From: Pithys albifrons albifrons | Lineage: Eukaryota; Chordata; Aves; Passeriformes; Thamnophilidae | Length of the DNA: 64,000 bases | NCBI RefSeq assembly: GCF_047495875.1 | Contig: NC_092459.1 | Span: 38,297,490 to 38,361,489, forward strand | Reading direction: 5' to 3' | Shown here: positions 48,923 to 62,217 of the stretch, piece by piece | Layout: the number at the start of each line of letters is the position of its first letter | Position numbering within the stretch: the first letter of the stretch is position 1 | Program-made: the position numbers and the translations under genes | Notes under the pieces: generated by a model | The model's input: only the letters and a program-made list of their open reading frames with translations | What the model was told of the DNA's origin: nothing | The model's database searches: none

Positions 48923-51900
48923 ATAAGTAGACTTTAGGTCAGCTTTGTATCTCTGATACTACAGAAGTAGAAATCTTATACTAGTAATCTGAACTACTCA
49001 TCTATAGCAAACCAGTCCAAGACACTCTGCTGATTATGGAATAGTTTTGTTGGTTAACCTGGGAAAAAAGGGCCTAATTTACAGCTAAAGTGAAAGCAGT
49101 TGAATCTTATTTCCCTAAAATCATTCTTGTCACAGTCCTTTCACCAGCTTATGTATATTACTGAACTTTTACTACTAACAGTGTCTTAATTCTAGAGCTT
49201 TCCCAACTAAATCAGCAAAAGCCTACTATCTTTTTTTGACTGATTCACATTAATACATTTTTTATTGAAAAATATCTATCTAGTTTGGCATCTCAAATTC
49301 AAAAATATCATTACCAGTTGAACTATCAGCTGATCCTCCTACTGATGTTGATGTATATTTGACCTTCTTTTCCAGCCAGAGGGCTGATTATATCACTAAC
49401 AGCCCAAAAACCCAACCACACACAAATGATCAAGTCTCAGGCATTAAGTTCTATCCAGATTATTTTTCTGCCCATACTGTGACTGAACACTAATGTCTGA
49501 AAATCAAAGCAACAGGACTAAAATGTATCCTCTTTTGTAGTGTTGTTTTTGTGTTTGTTTTTTATCTTATGTAAAATATTTATACTTTTCTGTAAACACT
49601 ACCTTTTTCTGTAAACTTTACAAGCAGGGGAACTTTTTCCTACAATACATTATAAAACTTTATTTGGTTTAGTAATAAGGATCTAAAATCTTATGGGCGG
49701 GGTGGGGAGTATATTTAAAAAGTACTTTTTAAAAAAATATGTTGCTCAAAACAAATAATTTTGTGGACAACTTCATGAAGGAAATGAAAACCTTGATCAG
49801 TTCCAATGAGATCAAAGACTGGAAAGAAAACAGTTGAGGAAAGTTTTGGACTCTGATCATCTTCAAAAGTGCTTTTTTTCTTCTTGTTTCTTCTTTATGT
49901 GTAGGGATACAGAATTGACAGAGATCAAGGGATACTATTTACAGTACTATTCATTCAGCTACACTTTGTGCATTATCTGAAAAATTTAATTATTCCAGAT
50001 TGCTTTGTCCCATTAGTAGTTCATTCATCTGACCGCTGAGATAGGCTTTCTGCATTCTTGCTGATAAGCATGAAGTGGTTCCTGGAATAAATCTAAGGAC
50101 TTTTTGGCTAATAGTATTTAACATTATCCAGGATGGAATTCCAATATTCCCTGTGTTTTTCTGCTTTTCCTGGTATTCAAGTATTTCAGTATGTGCTTGT
50201 TAGACATGAACACCTTGAATGTGATGCTATTATACATAAGTGTTGTTTGATCCCTGAAAAATGGAGCAGTATGCCTTGCTATTTCTAAGCGTGGTGCAAA
50301 GAATTGAATAAAGTGGTGATAGTCATTTCCTGATTTCCAGATGACTGAGTTTTCCAGTGTCACTAATACTCACACACTTACAATTTCACTCAAACAAATC
50401 CCAGTCTTTTCTCAAAGGACTTCTCCATTTCACCCAGTATGTGCTCCTGGCAGCAGTGAATTGGTGATCAGTTTGCAGTGAGTCTTTTGCCTCATTCCAG
50501 AGGAAAACAGAACACTTGCCAGAACACATACTTGTATTTCTGTCTTGCAAATCCAGGCGACAGATAAATCCATATAGTGAAGAGGATCACTTAATTTCTT
50601 TGATTTGCCTCCCAATTTTCTGCCAAAATAATAGCTGAGGTTTTCTTACTCTTCACAACTTTGTCTATTGAAGCCATTACACATAGGCTAGTGCCTCTTC
50701 GGTACAAGAGGTTAACTTTAACCTACTTTCTTGATATAAGTTTATACTTTTACAACATAGTATATAAGTTGAAATCAACATTGTTTCATAACGTGTGAGC
50801 CTCACCATATATTTATAGTGTATTTCTATATATGAGTTATGTATATAGATGAGTATAGATATTATGTGAGACAGATATTAATATCTAGATTGTGGAATCT
50901 TGGAGGCACTATGGCTAAAAATTCATGGTTTTCCAGAGTTCTATATCAATTTGAAAGTTCTTGCAGATTTCTAAAGCAGAAATTAAAAACTAAGACAGAA
51001 ACAGAAATTGAAACAAACTATAAATATATTAGCTTGTTTTTTGTGCTTTTTTTCAGTTAAGCAATACCTAGTTCTCACCCAAAATTATTGCAAAGGAGTT
51101 GGAAAGTTTAGCTATTTGAAGACAACTGATTATACAAAATCTACCCATCAGTCTGGGGTGCTAGATAACAGAACTATCTGCTAAGCTTTCTGAATGCCTC
51201 AGACATTTCTCATTTTTTAAATAATCAAGGAGAACTGGGGCTTCCTTATATTCTTCCATGGATATCTATAAATCTATATATCTATAGATATATAGATATA
51301 TGTAATATTTGGAATTTCCTATATGTCTCATTTATGATATTGCTCAAAAATTCACAAAAATTGTCTCCAACTATTTTTGCTTTTTATTCTAGATGAAGAT
51401 TTCACTTTTAGAAGTATTTTTTAAATTATTAAAAATATTTAGTATTGGAAGTCCCAACAATTCACAGGCTGATAATACACCCAATCTTTGATTAATGTGG
51501 CCATTTTCTGGCAAAAAGAAAACAGTATCTGAGGAACTTACTATATTGAGCCCATCACATAAGTCAATGGCCAAGAACTTAATGTGCCAATATTCTGAGG
51601 ATACAAGTTAGCACTTACTATGACAAAATGTTTACAAGATTCTCCCTAACAGGTCATTGAGGATGATACAAAAACTGCTGATGACAAAGCCAGTCAGTGT
51701 AGCCAGAGAGGTTAAAAACAGTAGTGTTTTTGCAGGGTGACAAGAACCTGGAAAAGACTATGAGATGAGAAAATACAAAGTACAGAGACTGAAATGACAG
51801 GTATAAACATTGTAAATTATATTCTGAGAAAGGCCACAGTGTGTGCCAGCAAAGAGAAATGCTGGCTATCAAAGTCTTGAAGGGGAGAAGACAAGGAAAG

Positions 51901-52572
51901 GAATAAAAAAGAGGTGTGTAGTTATAAACTGCCTAATGGGAACTTATCTCATACTTTGCTGACCTGGCAGAAATATTTGTGTTGCCTGATGGCAGCTCTT
52001 TTCACAGCTCAACAGGCACTAGGTTTTCTACCATATATGAGTTTTTTCTAGTCTTCACTGTTCTGTCTGGAAATGACAAAATGAAAAAGTAGCTGGTTTT
52101 GACACATCTGCTTTCTCCCAAACCGGTCAATGTACGTTTGTTGGGTCATTTCTTGATAGTCAGGAGCTAAGGAAAAATAAATTTGTTCTATATTTGCCAC
52201 TGGTAATGGGTGGCCTTAGAGGTAAAACAGATAAGGGAGCTATGAATAACTTCCACCATCTATCTTTTTTTACTATGATACTGGGGAACGAAGGAAAATG
52301 GGCTGCAAGACTAAGGACTAGAGAATTTAGGGCAAAATGATGAAGAAAAAAAGGCATTAATAACTGCTCCACTGCTAATCTCATAATTCTTTTGTGTTAG
52401 ACAAGTACAGGTTTACATGAAATAAAGCTAATAACAGTATGATAAAGTCTCTTATCAATTTATGAAACTGTTGGTGCTAATTCTTCCCTCAAATATGTAC
52501 ATGTAAGATTTCCATGTGAAAAGTTTTAGATGTCTGTTTTTACAACAACTTTTGTAGGATTTCCATGGAAAA
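48923..52572. other. unique non-coding DNA
   Basis: No gene recognised. Short frames without domain or splice support. A 26-base perfect palindrome at 51.28 kb is listed separately. Confidence 0.5.
51272..51297. repeat. 26-base perfect palindrome
   Basis: The left half AATCTATATATCT plus A mirrors TAGATATATAG and flanking bases exactly around the centre at 51284/51285. It is A/T-rich and lies in a wider TATC/GATA tract, so it is most simply explained as microsatellite-like sequence. Confidence 0.85.
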
Positions 52573-53156
52573 ATGAATCACTGAATGGATCAAGTAGGAT
52601 GGGACTGTACAGTGGGTCATCTGGTCCAACCTCCCTGTTCAAGCAGGGTCATCCTAGAGCACATGGCACAGGATTGTGTCCAGACGGTTCTTGAATATCT
52701 CCAGTGAGAGAGACTCCACACCTCTCTGGGCAGTCTGTTCCAGTGTGTGCTAACCTGCACAGTAAAAAAGTTCTTCCTCATATTAAAGTGAAACTTCCTG
52801 TGCATCAGTTTTTGCCCCTTGCTTTGTGTCCTATTGCTTTGCACCACCAAGAAGAAAGTGATCCATCATCTTGACACCTTCCCTTCAGATACTTTTAGGC
52901 ATTGAGGAGGTCCCCTCTCAGTCATCTCTTCTTGAGGCTGAACAGGCCTAGCTCCCCCAGTCTGTCCTCATAACAGAGATGTTCCAGGCCCTTAATCAAT
53001 TTAGTAGCCCTCCTCCTTAGGGACTTGCTTCAGGAGCTCCATATCTCTCTTGTACTGAGAAGCCCAGAACTGGACACAGCACTCCAGCTGTGGTCTCACC
53101 AGAGTTGAGCAAAGGCATGGGATCACCTCCCTCAACCTGCTGGCAATGCTCAACTG
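52573..53156 (-). mobile_element. CR1 LINE, 5'-truncated 3' end
   Basis: Read on the minus strand this is a CR1 3' part like that at 41.0-41.8 kb. From the 5' side it contains GGTGAGACCACAGCTGGAGT, CTGTGTCCAGTTCTGGGCTT, TCAGCCTCAAGAAGAGATGA, GGAAGTTTCACTTTAATATG, then AACTTTTTTACTGTGCAGG and CTGCTTGAACAGGGAGGTTG. The 3' tail is decayed (GATCCATTCAGTGATTCA). The coding part is broken; the C-terminal HWNRLP motif is visible as NRLPRE in a 77-codon frame. Confidence 0.94.
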
Positions 53157-56100
53157 AAGTTCTTTTTTTCTTTAAATCAGCAGAGGTCTCAGTATCTCAG
53201 ACATAAAATACAGCTACTGTCCTGTTTAAAAATGACAATTTATTAAACTTAATAAATTACAAACTCAGTGTATGTTGCAGAATAACTCATTGTTTTCTGT
53301 CCATAGAAAGGGACAAGAACAGACAAGAAGTTTAATAGCTTCTGATTAACGAGATTTACAGGAATGAAGATCATTACTTGTCAGTTTTTTAACTAAACCA
53401 CAGAACTGCTGATTATCAAGTTCTTGAACAAAATGTTCAGTATGAAATGGTCAAAAACTGATACCCAGTCTGTAAAAAAAATGTAAAAATACTAAAACCT
53501 AATATGATTCTCAAAGTGCTATACACAGGGAAACATAAACCATCTGGTCTTCAGAGAGCATAAATCCAATTAAAAGTAATGGAGCATGCAAATTCATGGC
53601 AGCTGAGAATCTGACCCCAGCTTTGGTCAATGAATTACTTTTTTTTTTCCTTATTGTTGTGACTATATTTATGTCTGTATTTTGAAGAGAAAATAACTGG
53701 TGTTACTTCCATTAAAAAGTACATTGTGTTTTGGCTGACTTCTCTGACAGTGACACATTAAGGACATTAATCTAGGATAGAGTTCCCTGTGATAAGCACC
53801 AACAGGATTTTCTGCTAAATATCTGAATGTTGAGCAGTACAAGTCCACTTATAAAGGCTCAAAATAAATTAATCTTATCACTCAATATAGGAAGGAAATA
53901 GTGCACTATCCTAAAAGTGGCACAGCTGATATATCTCTTCTGCATTATAATGAATTACTGAAACTACATAAAAATAATTGAAGTATATACATTATTATGA
54001 AAAGAATTTAATAAAAATATCAAAACATCCACAGGCCCAGTTGAGATAAACAACTTATGGGGCAACAGACCCTTCAAAGTGAAGAATAATTCAAGAATGA
54101 AATAATTAAACTGAGTTACAGGCTGTTAGAGAACATGCATGCCTTTATTAATTTTACAGTATAGTGTGAAACCTTTTTTCCCATTAAAGTTAATGGTAGA
54201 ACACCCATTGACATAAAAACTGCCAGTATTTCATTCACTGTATTTAGAAAGTATAGATCACATGTATCAACTGTGTGTAAAACAATTGATGTGAAAACTT
54301 TAAATCAAATTTCTATGACATTTTTAATAGTTGTTCCCTAGCTGGCCAACAATATGAGCACTGCATCTCAAAATGTAATTACCAGCCTTTCTCTCTCTCT
54401 GGTAGAGTCTAATAAATTGTTAGACTAATACAAAAGTTCTTTAAAACAATGATAATCTTTCCAGCAACCCCTCTGATTTTGCATTAGTTAAGAAAGCCCT
54501 GAAAGTTGTAATTATATCAGGAGTAGAAAGAGATAAGAAAATTTCCCTGCAAAGAACAATAAAGTAACAAAGATGTATTTTTTCTGACAAATATTATTTG
54601 AAATTAGTCTTTGCTGAGTTCCTAGATGTAGGGATATTGCATGACTCTGTTTACGAATAATTTCAAACCCATGGTATTGTTAGTGTTTGCATAAGTTTTT
54701 GGGGCTTTTGCTTGTGTCAATGACACTTCATCTGACTAAGATCTCTATTTGCACTTATTTACTGTCACTGAGATGCCTTGATAAGAAAATTGACTAGTTC
54801 AGATTCCTCACCCCTATGTGAAGTGGAACAAGATCAGAACAAAGACAGATTCATGTAATCATCCATTTGTTCTCTGTGGGTAAAATATTAATATTAACAG
54901 CCTTTACTGAACGCTGGAAAACATAAAACTGGTAGCTTTACTACCATTCACACAAAGTTATAGGGACTGCATACAAAAGGGTTAAAAGTAGTTGTGCCTC
55001 ATGCTCTGTAATGCACAAAATATGTGCAATAGTTTGAAACTACAGCTTGCTGCTACTCTTATTTTCATTCATGGATTCTGAACATCCCTTCATATTAAAT
55101 ATAGTACCATTGTTATCATCTAGAGTATCCGTTGGTCATGGCAGATAATAAAGTAATATTTTATTATATTGTATGTGTTGTGAAGGGACTTACCATGTTG
55201 TAAAGAAGGAGGCAGTCATGAGTTTTTACATGGTTTTTAGTTATTGTTATTGAGCCATTTTTTATATTTTAAATACTGTCAGATTAATTAATTTCAGAAA
55301 TTGGATTCTGTTATTTACTTTCCCAAATACTTTTCTTTACTCTAAGTTTTTAAAAGTTTTTTCTGGTATTTTAAAAATTTAAAATTATTTTTGATAGCTC
55401 ATGTGTGAGAGACACATGTAGTCTCCACATTCTTAGTAATGGTGGTTGAAAACTCTATAGAAAAAGATCTGCATCTCATCCATGAAAAAAAAATATTCTC
55501 CAATTTTAAAAATCATGAGAAAAATATTATCTATGAAAATTGGTGTTAGATTGGTATTAATACTATTCCTTTTGTTCAAAAAGTTCAAGAATTAGCAGCA
55601 TATGGTCCATGGAATACTGAAAGAACATACATTTAATATGTTATTTTATATATCATCTTACTTGGTTTTTCATGTAATTGGAGATTCACATATAAGAGAG
55701 AAATTAGGATGACAAAAGGTGATCAGATTAGATGATCTGAATGTTTAATCTTTGATACTTATCAGGTTATGTTAATTATGAGTTTAATTGTATATTCTAG
55801 TTGGAATGGGACAAAAATAGTCACTGTGTATACATAATTGTAGGACAGCTGTTTCAGTATGTAGACAATTCTTTATTCCCACAATAGTTTATTATCATTG
55901 TGACTTTGTAAGAGCAGCCAGAAGGAAAACATGATACAACTGTCATAGGATATGAACATTATTTGGTAAAGTGCAACAGCAATCTGACTAACTATTTCAA
56001 AAGGGTACTGTAAGTTTTCTGAGTATGTTATTTTTAGAGCTGTGGGCACCTGGTAATTTAGAGTGATGAAGAGTTCAATACGTCTTTGTCCCAGCTGATA

Positions 56101-57317
56101 TTTATCTATCATGCAGTGTGTGACTAGATCCCAGTGGAGTATATATAATAATTAGACCTACACTTTCCTAACAGTCTCCTTGATTCGCTTCTAGGTTAAA
56201 GGGCACAGTCTGGAACTCTGTTCTGTTAAAAACATATTAAATATTATATTAGTGGTCTAAAGCTTATACTTCCCTAGAGACTCCCACTTTTAATAACCTC
56301 CATGATAATAGATAAAGCAGAGGGCAGTAATCATTACTGAAATGGATTTTCTGGCAGAATTAGACACCACCTCCAGGAATCAATAATCATTTTAAGCTAA
56401 CGGGGTGATTAAATGACCTTCTTTTTATTTTCCTTCATGTTGAGTTGGTTTTTATCTTGATTTAGAGACACACAGCCAGAATAAAGATAAACAGAGGACT
56501 GGCAGCATTACAGAATCACGGTGAGGCCTATCCCTTATACAAGTAAAAGCATTTTACTTTAATGAATGTCCAATCTGTGACTTCTGAAGAATTACTATAA
56601 AAAATTCTAGATGCAGAATATTTTAATGGATTATACCCCAGGATAGTTCTTGTTTTTAAAAGATTTGCACCATTAGTTTTGCTGCAGCAGGTGCTATGTT
56701 TCTATATTTAGTAATTTATTGCTCCAGAGGATGTCTGTGTTGAATAATAACACTTTCCTTAATCCTTTATTTTTCTACATCCTCTTGGTCTCTGTGAAGG
56801 GGTATTAGATGACTACATGTCTTTCTTTCCTCACAAAGGAGGGAGAGCGAGAAGTACCTAACTTCAGCATGCTGATGTTTTGATTAGCTACAGCTAACCA
56901 GGTAAGATTGTTGTAAAGTTGACTTTAAATTCTTCTGGGATTTAGTTTGACTTCTTGAAATCCAAAGATCTGTAGGGATTTTTCCCTGTCTTCTGAAAAA
57001 ATGCCATGTGGTGAAGTGGGGGTATTTTTGTTTGCTTCTCATATAAGAGAAAGATGTTTAAGTCTAACTAAAAGATTAGAATGCTGCATGATGAATGTTC
57101 CCAAAATATTGTATGGAATAGAAAAGTCTAGACACTCACAGAAAACCCTACAAAAATTATTGTGTTGTCTGTATCAGTTTGAAGAATTGGAGATGAGCAT
57201 ATGATAATAGCATATAATATAGTACAAAATCCATAGGGATAGTTGTGCTGGCAGAGTAGATTGCACTCTCCCTTAAAAGAACTGTTCGAGGCTGATTATC
57301 AAGCACCTATTAAATAT

Positions 57318-57358
57318 TTGTTGTTGTGTTTGGTTGGTTTTTTGTTTGTTTTTTTTTG
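57318..57358 (+). repeat. T/G-rich low-complexity island
   Basis: GTTGTTGTG, then GGTTGG and TTTG units with a final T run on the plus strand. The smallest clear member of this class. Confidence 0.78.
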
Positions 57359-59986
57359 CAAAAGTCTATCTGTAGAAATAGAAAAGCACCTGTGAAATTG
57401 AGTTTAGGTTTCATTGAAAAAGCAAAAGTAACCATTTCAAATGTGGGGGTTTTCTCTGTCCCTTTAGAATAAAACATGCATGTATTTCAGACATTTATTC
57501 TGGGACCATATACATCTGATCCAACATCAAACAGCAGAGCATTGCGCCCTTGGCAGGGAGGAGTCAATACTGATGAGGCAACTGCAGGAGAAAGAGAGCA
57601 CAGCTGAGTGACACTGTTCTCCCTCATTCACTTGGTCTTCAAACTCATATTTACTCTTACAAACTCTTGCAATGACTGTGTCAGATGTCATGAAAGCTTC
57701 TTACACTCCACAAAATGCTCTGACATGGAGGATTAAGACATTTTTTGTCACCCAAAGGTAGGAAATGGCAGCTTATATTTGCCAGTAGAAGTTTCCCCTA
57801 GGACAGACTGATTAAACTGGATGAGAAACTAACACATACAGTGTTGGAAGGGTTTGGATCTGATGTACAATAGATGGCTGTGAATGTGGCAGCATAATGG
57901 TTTCTTCCCTTTGTTTTTATTTTCACTGAAAAATAGTCCAAAGGACTAAGTTGAACTAGCCCTATCACATGCCAAGATTCATGAATCAGAAATTCGAGGA
58001 TTACATTTACTGCAGATGCAGTAAATTTCAAATGCACTCCCTCTGTTATATAATTATAGACATTCTTTTAAATTTAGTCCATATCAATACTGTATTCTAA
58101 AAAAATTCATGAAAGTATTTATTTAATTGCTATGAATTAATTAAATAATAATTAAAAGGCTTTTATGTTGCAAGATTTCAGACATCATAGCTAACCATTG
58201 AAGTTACTCTCATTATCAATAAAGAAAAGAAGGTATCACATTAAGGTGGGAAGAATTTACCCACTGATCATAGAGCCAGTCCAGATTTTAAGTGTAAACT
58301 GGATACCAAAGTTTTAGAGAGTCAAAATAGGTGAGAAGAATCTTCACATGTAGATCTCCATATACTCCATTCAGGACCTTTTGTTTGCATGTCAGGAACC
58401 TAAATCCTCATATCTTCCCTTCAAATTCCATACTAACTTCTTAATAGACAGAAAATTTTATTATAGAGCAGTAAATATTTTTAAGGTCAGGATTTTTAAA
58501 TGGAAAGTTCTGAGAGCCATGCATCAAAAATATATACTATAAATATATCATCTTTGTCTAAGATATTTCAATAGGCAAGAATTTTTGTTGTTCCCAAAAA
58601 AAAAGTCTGTCCAATAAATTATACAGAGGGCTTAAATCATGATCTTTTAATTATCATGTAATCAGATAAAGAAAGGAATGATGAAAGTATTTCATTTTAT
58701 CCTCCTCATATGCATCTTTTGTACAAAATTATAAAAATAAATCAGTAGCCATTACTTCATTAAATGAATGGGTCAATATTAAAATATTCAAATCAAATGA
58801 ATGCTATTTTCCATGGTTTAGATCTTAAAGTTTCAAGACCCTTCCGTCACTGCTTCATTCACACAGGCATTCATGCAACCTCTTGTAATACATTAGGCAA
58901 AGAAAATTAGCTTTATTTAACAACACCCACTAGTCCCCAACAAAGTGCAGACAGGTCACTTCTGATCTCCATTGTCACTCTCAGGTTCCCAGCTCTGCCC
59001 ACTGGGTTTACTGCACAGCCTAGGATAGGCATTGCTTGTCCAGCTGATGTGTACCATTTGACCATGCAATGCTTTTTAAAGAAAGAGACAGTGATTAATT
59101 TTGAAAAACAGGTATAGTATGATTTCATTCCTGGTGGAAACTCAGTTTAACTAGTAAAATAATTGCAAGTGTTTGGATGCCAATTAGTCACAAAAGATGT
59201 GACTTATTCTCAAGTTTTATTTTTGTTTTTTTCTTATTTATCTCATTATTTCTCCTTTCTGAATGTATTAATTTTTAAATGCTTTATAAAATAACATAAT
59301 AGTACAGAAACTTAAAGGAATTAATGGGAAATTTGAAAATTGTACTTGTTAAATATTTTCAGTAATTAATCTATTGCTTCATTTGTTTAATACTACAAGA
59401 CTGGAATCTGGTTGACATCAACAAAATAGCTTTAAATGTCTGTGGAACCTAAACAAAGCTATACTTATGGAGATAAGGTCTGACTTTTAATTTTTTTTTT
59501 CCTCACAAAGAAACTTAATCAGTACTGCCTGCAGTAACGGTGAGAATTAACTTATTTTTATGACAAGTACATGAGTGCTTTTTCTCTGTTGTTCAAAATA
59601 TTAACAATAAATAGTAAGGCAGTTTTGGAACTTGAAATTGTAACGTACCACATGAAGGGATTAAAGAGCCACCAAGGTTTGCATTCACAGTCCAAAAACT
59701 AACACTGTCTCCATTTAAAAAGGACTTAGGAAGACATTGGAGAAATAAAAATTATTTCAAAGCTTGCTTAGGTTATTGCATCTTTAAGGAAAAAATGTGT
59801 CCATTGCCAGTAACAAAATCAAACATATTTAGAACCCTAATATTTTTCATGTTCCAATATTATTAAAAGAAGTAAAAGAGAAACCAACTTGATTAAATTT
59901 GGTATAAATATAAAACATATTTAGTGTCCATATAGCTGACTTCACAATATTTTATTATAAATTGTGAGAATTTATGTTGAATTTAA

Positions 59987-60017
59987 AAAAAAAAACAAGA
60001 AACAAACAAACAAACAG
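59987..60017 (-). repeat. A-rich run and (CAAA)n
   Basis: An A run is followed by CAAGAA and three to four CAAA units. Seen from the minus strand it is a T/G island like the others, in opposite orientation. Confidence 0.85.
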
Positions 60018-61065
60018 AGACTTAAATAGTAACAAAGTATTTTCCTAAATAAAAATTATGAACAGATTTTGTAATTATGCATCAATAAATAAGATAATTA
60101 TTCTCTAATAGGAGGAAAGTCATAAATCTTATTTCATCTGTGCATGAAATATTTGTTATAAATGTAATTTATTCATTTGTGTGTTATGGTCTTCAGATTG
60201 GTTTTATTTTTTACTGTGAAAGTAACCTATATAGGGTTTTTTGATCTTCTATCCCTTTTTTAAAAAAACTGTTGGTTTTCTTTTTTTTTTCCTTCCTCGG
60301 AGCACAAATCCTCAATATTCAACACATGTTACACAATAGCTGTTTAGAAGACTAGTAGAGTCATTAAGTATTTTAAAGCAGTGTAATGTGTGAATTTTAT
60401 GGGAATATGTGTAAACACAGTGGTATAAGTTTAGAGAGAAAGAGACTTTGTATAAATATGTTATGGATTATTGAAGAACTGATTTCAACTGAACTACAGT
60501 GGAGATCTTATCTTCAAGTGTATGCCATAAATGCAGTGCCAAAAGGCAGAAAGAAATGTGTCTGGCAACCAGACAGCAGTTCTATTAGGCATTTATACAA
60601 AGCTTCTCAACCACCAAGAAGAGAGATAACTTTAGTAACTGACACATTATTCACAACACTGTTCTAGATTTCTGCATATAGGTGACCACCTGGGGGCCTA
60701 AATTCAAAAGTACGATTCAGTAAGATCTGTAAGGCTCAGTTGTGAGTTTTGTTCTTTATTCAGCTGCCATATGAAGAATATAGACAATAAAACCAGGTTT
60801 TTTAGGTCATTTCTCGATTCCTAATTCAATCTGATTGCAGTTCCAGGAGCAAGGACTGTTCTGAAATGAAATTTAATGGTGTCAAAAAGTGGGCTAAGTC
60901 TTGTACAAAGTTTGAAACTTGCACTTAGGAAAAAGAAGTTATTTTGGAGTATCCATAGAACACCCATTTCCTTGCAAAACTGCATTAAACAAAAAGACAT
61001 AAGCCTCTGAGGAGGCTCAACCTACAGTTGATGATCAATTTTTGCTTCTGTGATGTGTAGATGCC

Positions 61066-61111
61066 AAAACAGTCTCTAAAGCCTCTACAAAACAGTCTCT
61101 AAAGTCTCTAC
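61066..61111 (+). repeat. 23-base tandem duplication
   Basis: Two copies of a unit beginning AAAACAGTCTCTAAAG, at 61066-61088 and 61089-61111, differ by a single C/T. A partial third piece (AGTCTCT) follows. Local tandem duplication of recent origin. Confidence 0.93.
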
Positions 61112-61959
61112 AGTCTCTTGTACCCAAATCCTGACATCATTCAATTCCTTACAACCAAATTCATAATAGTGTTAAGAACTGCTGACACACACAGAGTGGC
61201 GGATCTGTAACTTTGACTCTATTACTTTCTTTCTAGAATGCTTTAAACCCTCCTTCTCCACTTCACACCTCTATTACACCTGGTGCAAAAGCAACATAAA
61301 CAGCCTCCTAGTAGCCTGCAAAGAATGGTAAACCTCCCTGATTCTCATCCATCCCATGCACATGACACTCTCCCACCACCAACCTGCCTTCATCAGCTGT
61401 TTACTTTAACATGTTAGATAGAAATGTGAAGCAGAAGGTGGGCAGGGCAAACATTTGCAGGAAAATAATGTTGTCAGCTGTCTCTCCAAGATTCAGTACA
61501 GCTTTTATTTCTGAGAGCAACAGAGGCTTGAAAATGCATTCTGTTCTCTGCTGTCAGTTGGAAACGGTGCCGTCAAATCTTTTGTTATGGCAGTGACAAT
61601 TTCTGAGTTGCCTGTGTTGACACAATCCTCATGCTGTCCTTGGCTAGGTGAGTCTGGCTCTCGGCTCTGATGAAAGGAAATGAAGTTCCAAAATCATTTA
61701 TTTCTCATTCTATGACTGACAAAATGCTGCAGCCTGCTTAAAACTAGTGGTGGGCTTAGCAAAGTCATAAATTATTTTTCTGTCAATATGTGAGTGAAGT
61801 ATAAAGTGTATCTGTATTCAATACTAAAATACATAAGCCAGGGTTATGATAACCTCTAAGAAATGTTATCTATTTTTTTTCTCTTTCTCAGCAGTGTTGT
61901 TTGGTGGGTTTGTTGAAATTCTGTTTATTTCTTATAGAAGAACAAACATCAAAACTAGA

Positions 61960-61974
61960 TTTTTTTTTTTTTTT
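61960..61974 (+). repeat. poly-T run
   Basis: About 15 consecutive T. It lies about 180 bases upstream of the candidate splice acceptor at 62152 and is too far to be its pyrimidine tract. Confidence 0.85.
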
Positions 61975-62152
61975 ACATGAGCATACCAGTTCTGCTGAAA
62001 TTTTTGAAGAGAAAGGTTTTTCCTAAGCCAGCTGGTTAGTGGGTGTGAGTCATGGACAGAACACAGAGAGAAATACTAGGGTGTTATCATGATATTCTGT
62101 TGAAGAGTGAAAGAAGTTCAGGTTTCTGCTTTGCTTTTCCTCGCTGTGACAG

Positions 62153-62217
62153 GTGACTCTTTAACCCCCAAGCCACCATGATGTGGGTATCACTCATGTT
62201 GGACCTATTCATTTTGT
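62153..62217 (+). CDS. candidate first coding exon, signal-peptide leader
   Basis: The exon is preceded by a strong acceptor: a pyrimidine-rich stretch (TTTCTGCTTTGCTTTTCCTC) ending in GACAG at 62152. It holds 25 bases of 5' leader, then ATG at 62178 in an excellent Kozak context (GCCACCATG), and ends at a near-consensus donor, GTAAGT at 62218. The 40 coding bases give MMWVSLMLDLFIL plus one base (phase 1). This is short and hydrophobic like the n- and h-regions of a secretory signal peptide, though Asp at position 9 is unusual in a hydrophobic core. The gene was not identified. The acceptor implies at least one upstream non-coding exon. It could be a chance arrangement, but the coincidence of acceptor, Kozak, leader and donor within 70 bases is notable. 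Confidence 0.42.

Larger units (their letters stand above)
53157..62152. other. unique non-coding DNA upstream of the candidate gene start
   Basis: Nine kilobases without recognisable interspersed repeats apart from small simple repeats. Homeodomain-type TAATTA/AATTAA motifs cluster at 58.12-58.16 kb. A 93-codon frame at 60386-60667 has no recognisable domain. If the exon at 62153 is real, this segment is its intron or upstream region. Confidence 0.5.

Noticed and set aside
60386..60667. 93-codon plus-strand frame with several Cys and Trp residues
   Set aside because: Spacing of Cys fits no domain I know and there are no exon signals around it.
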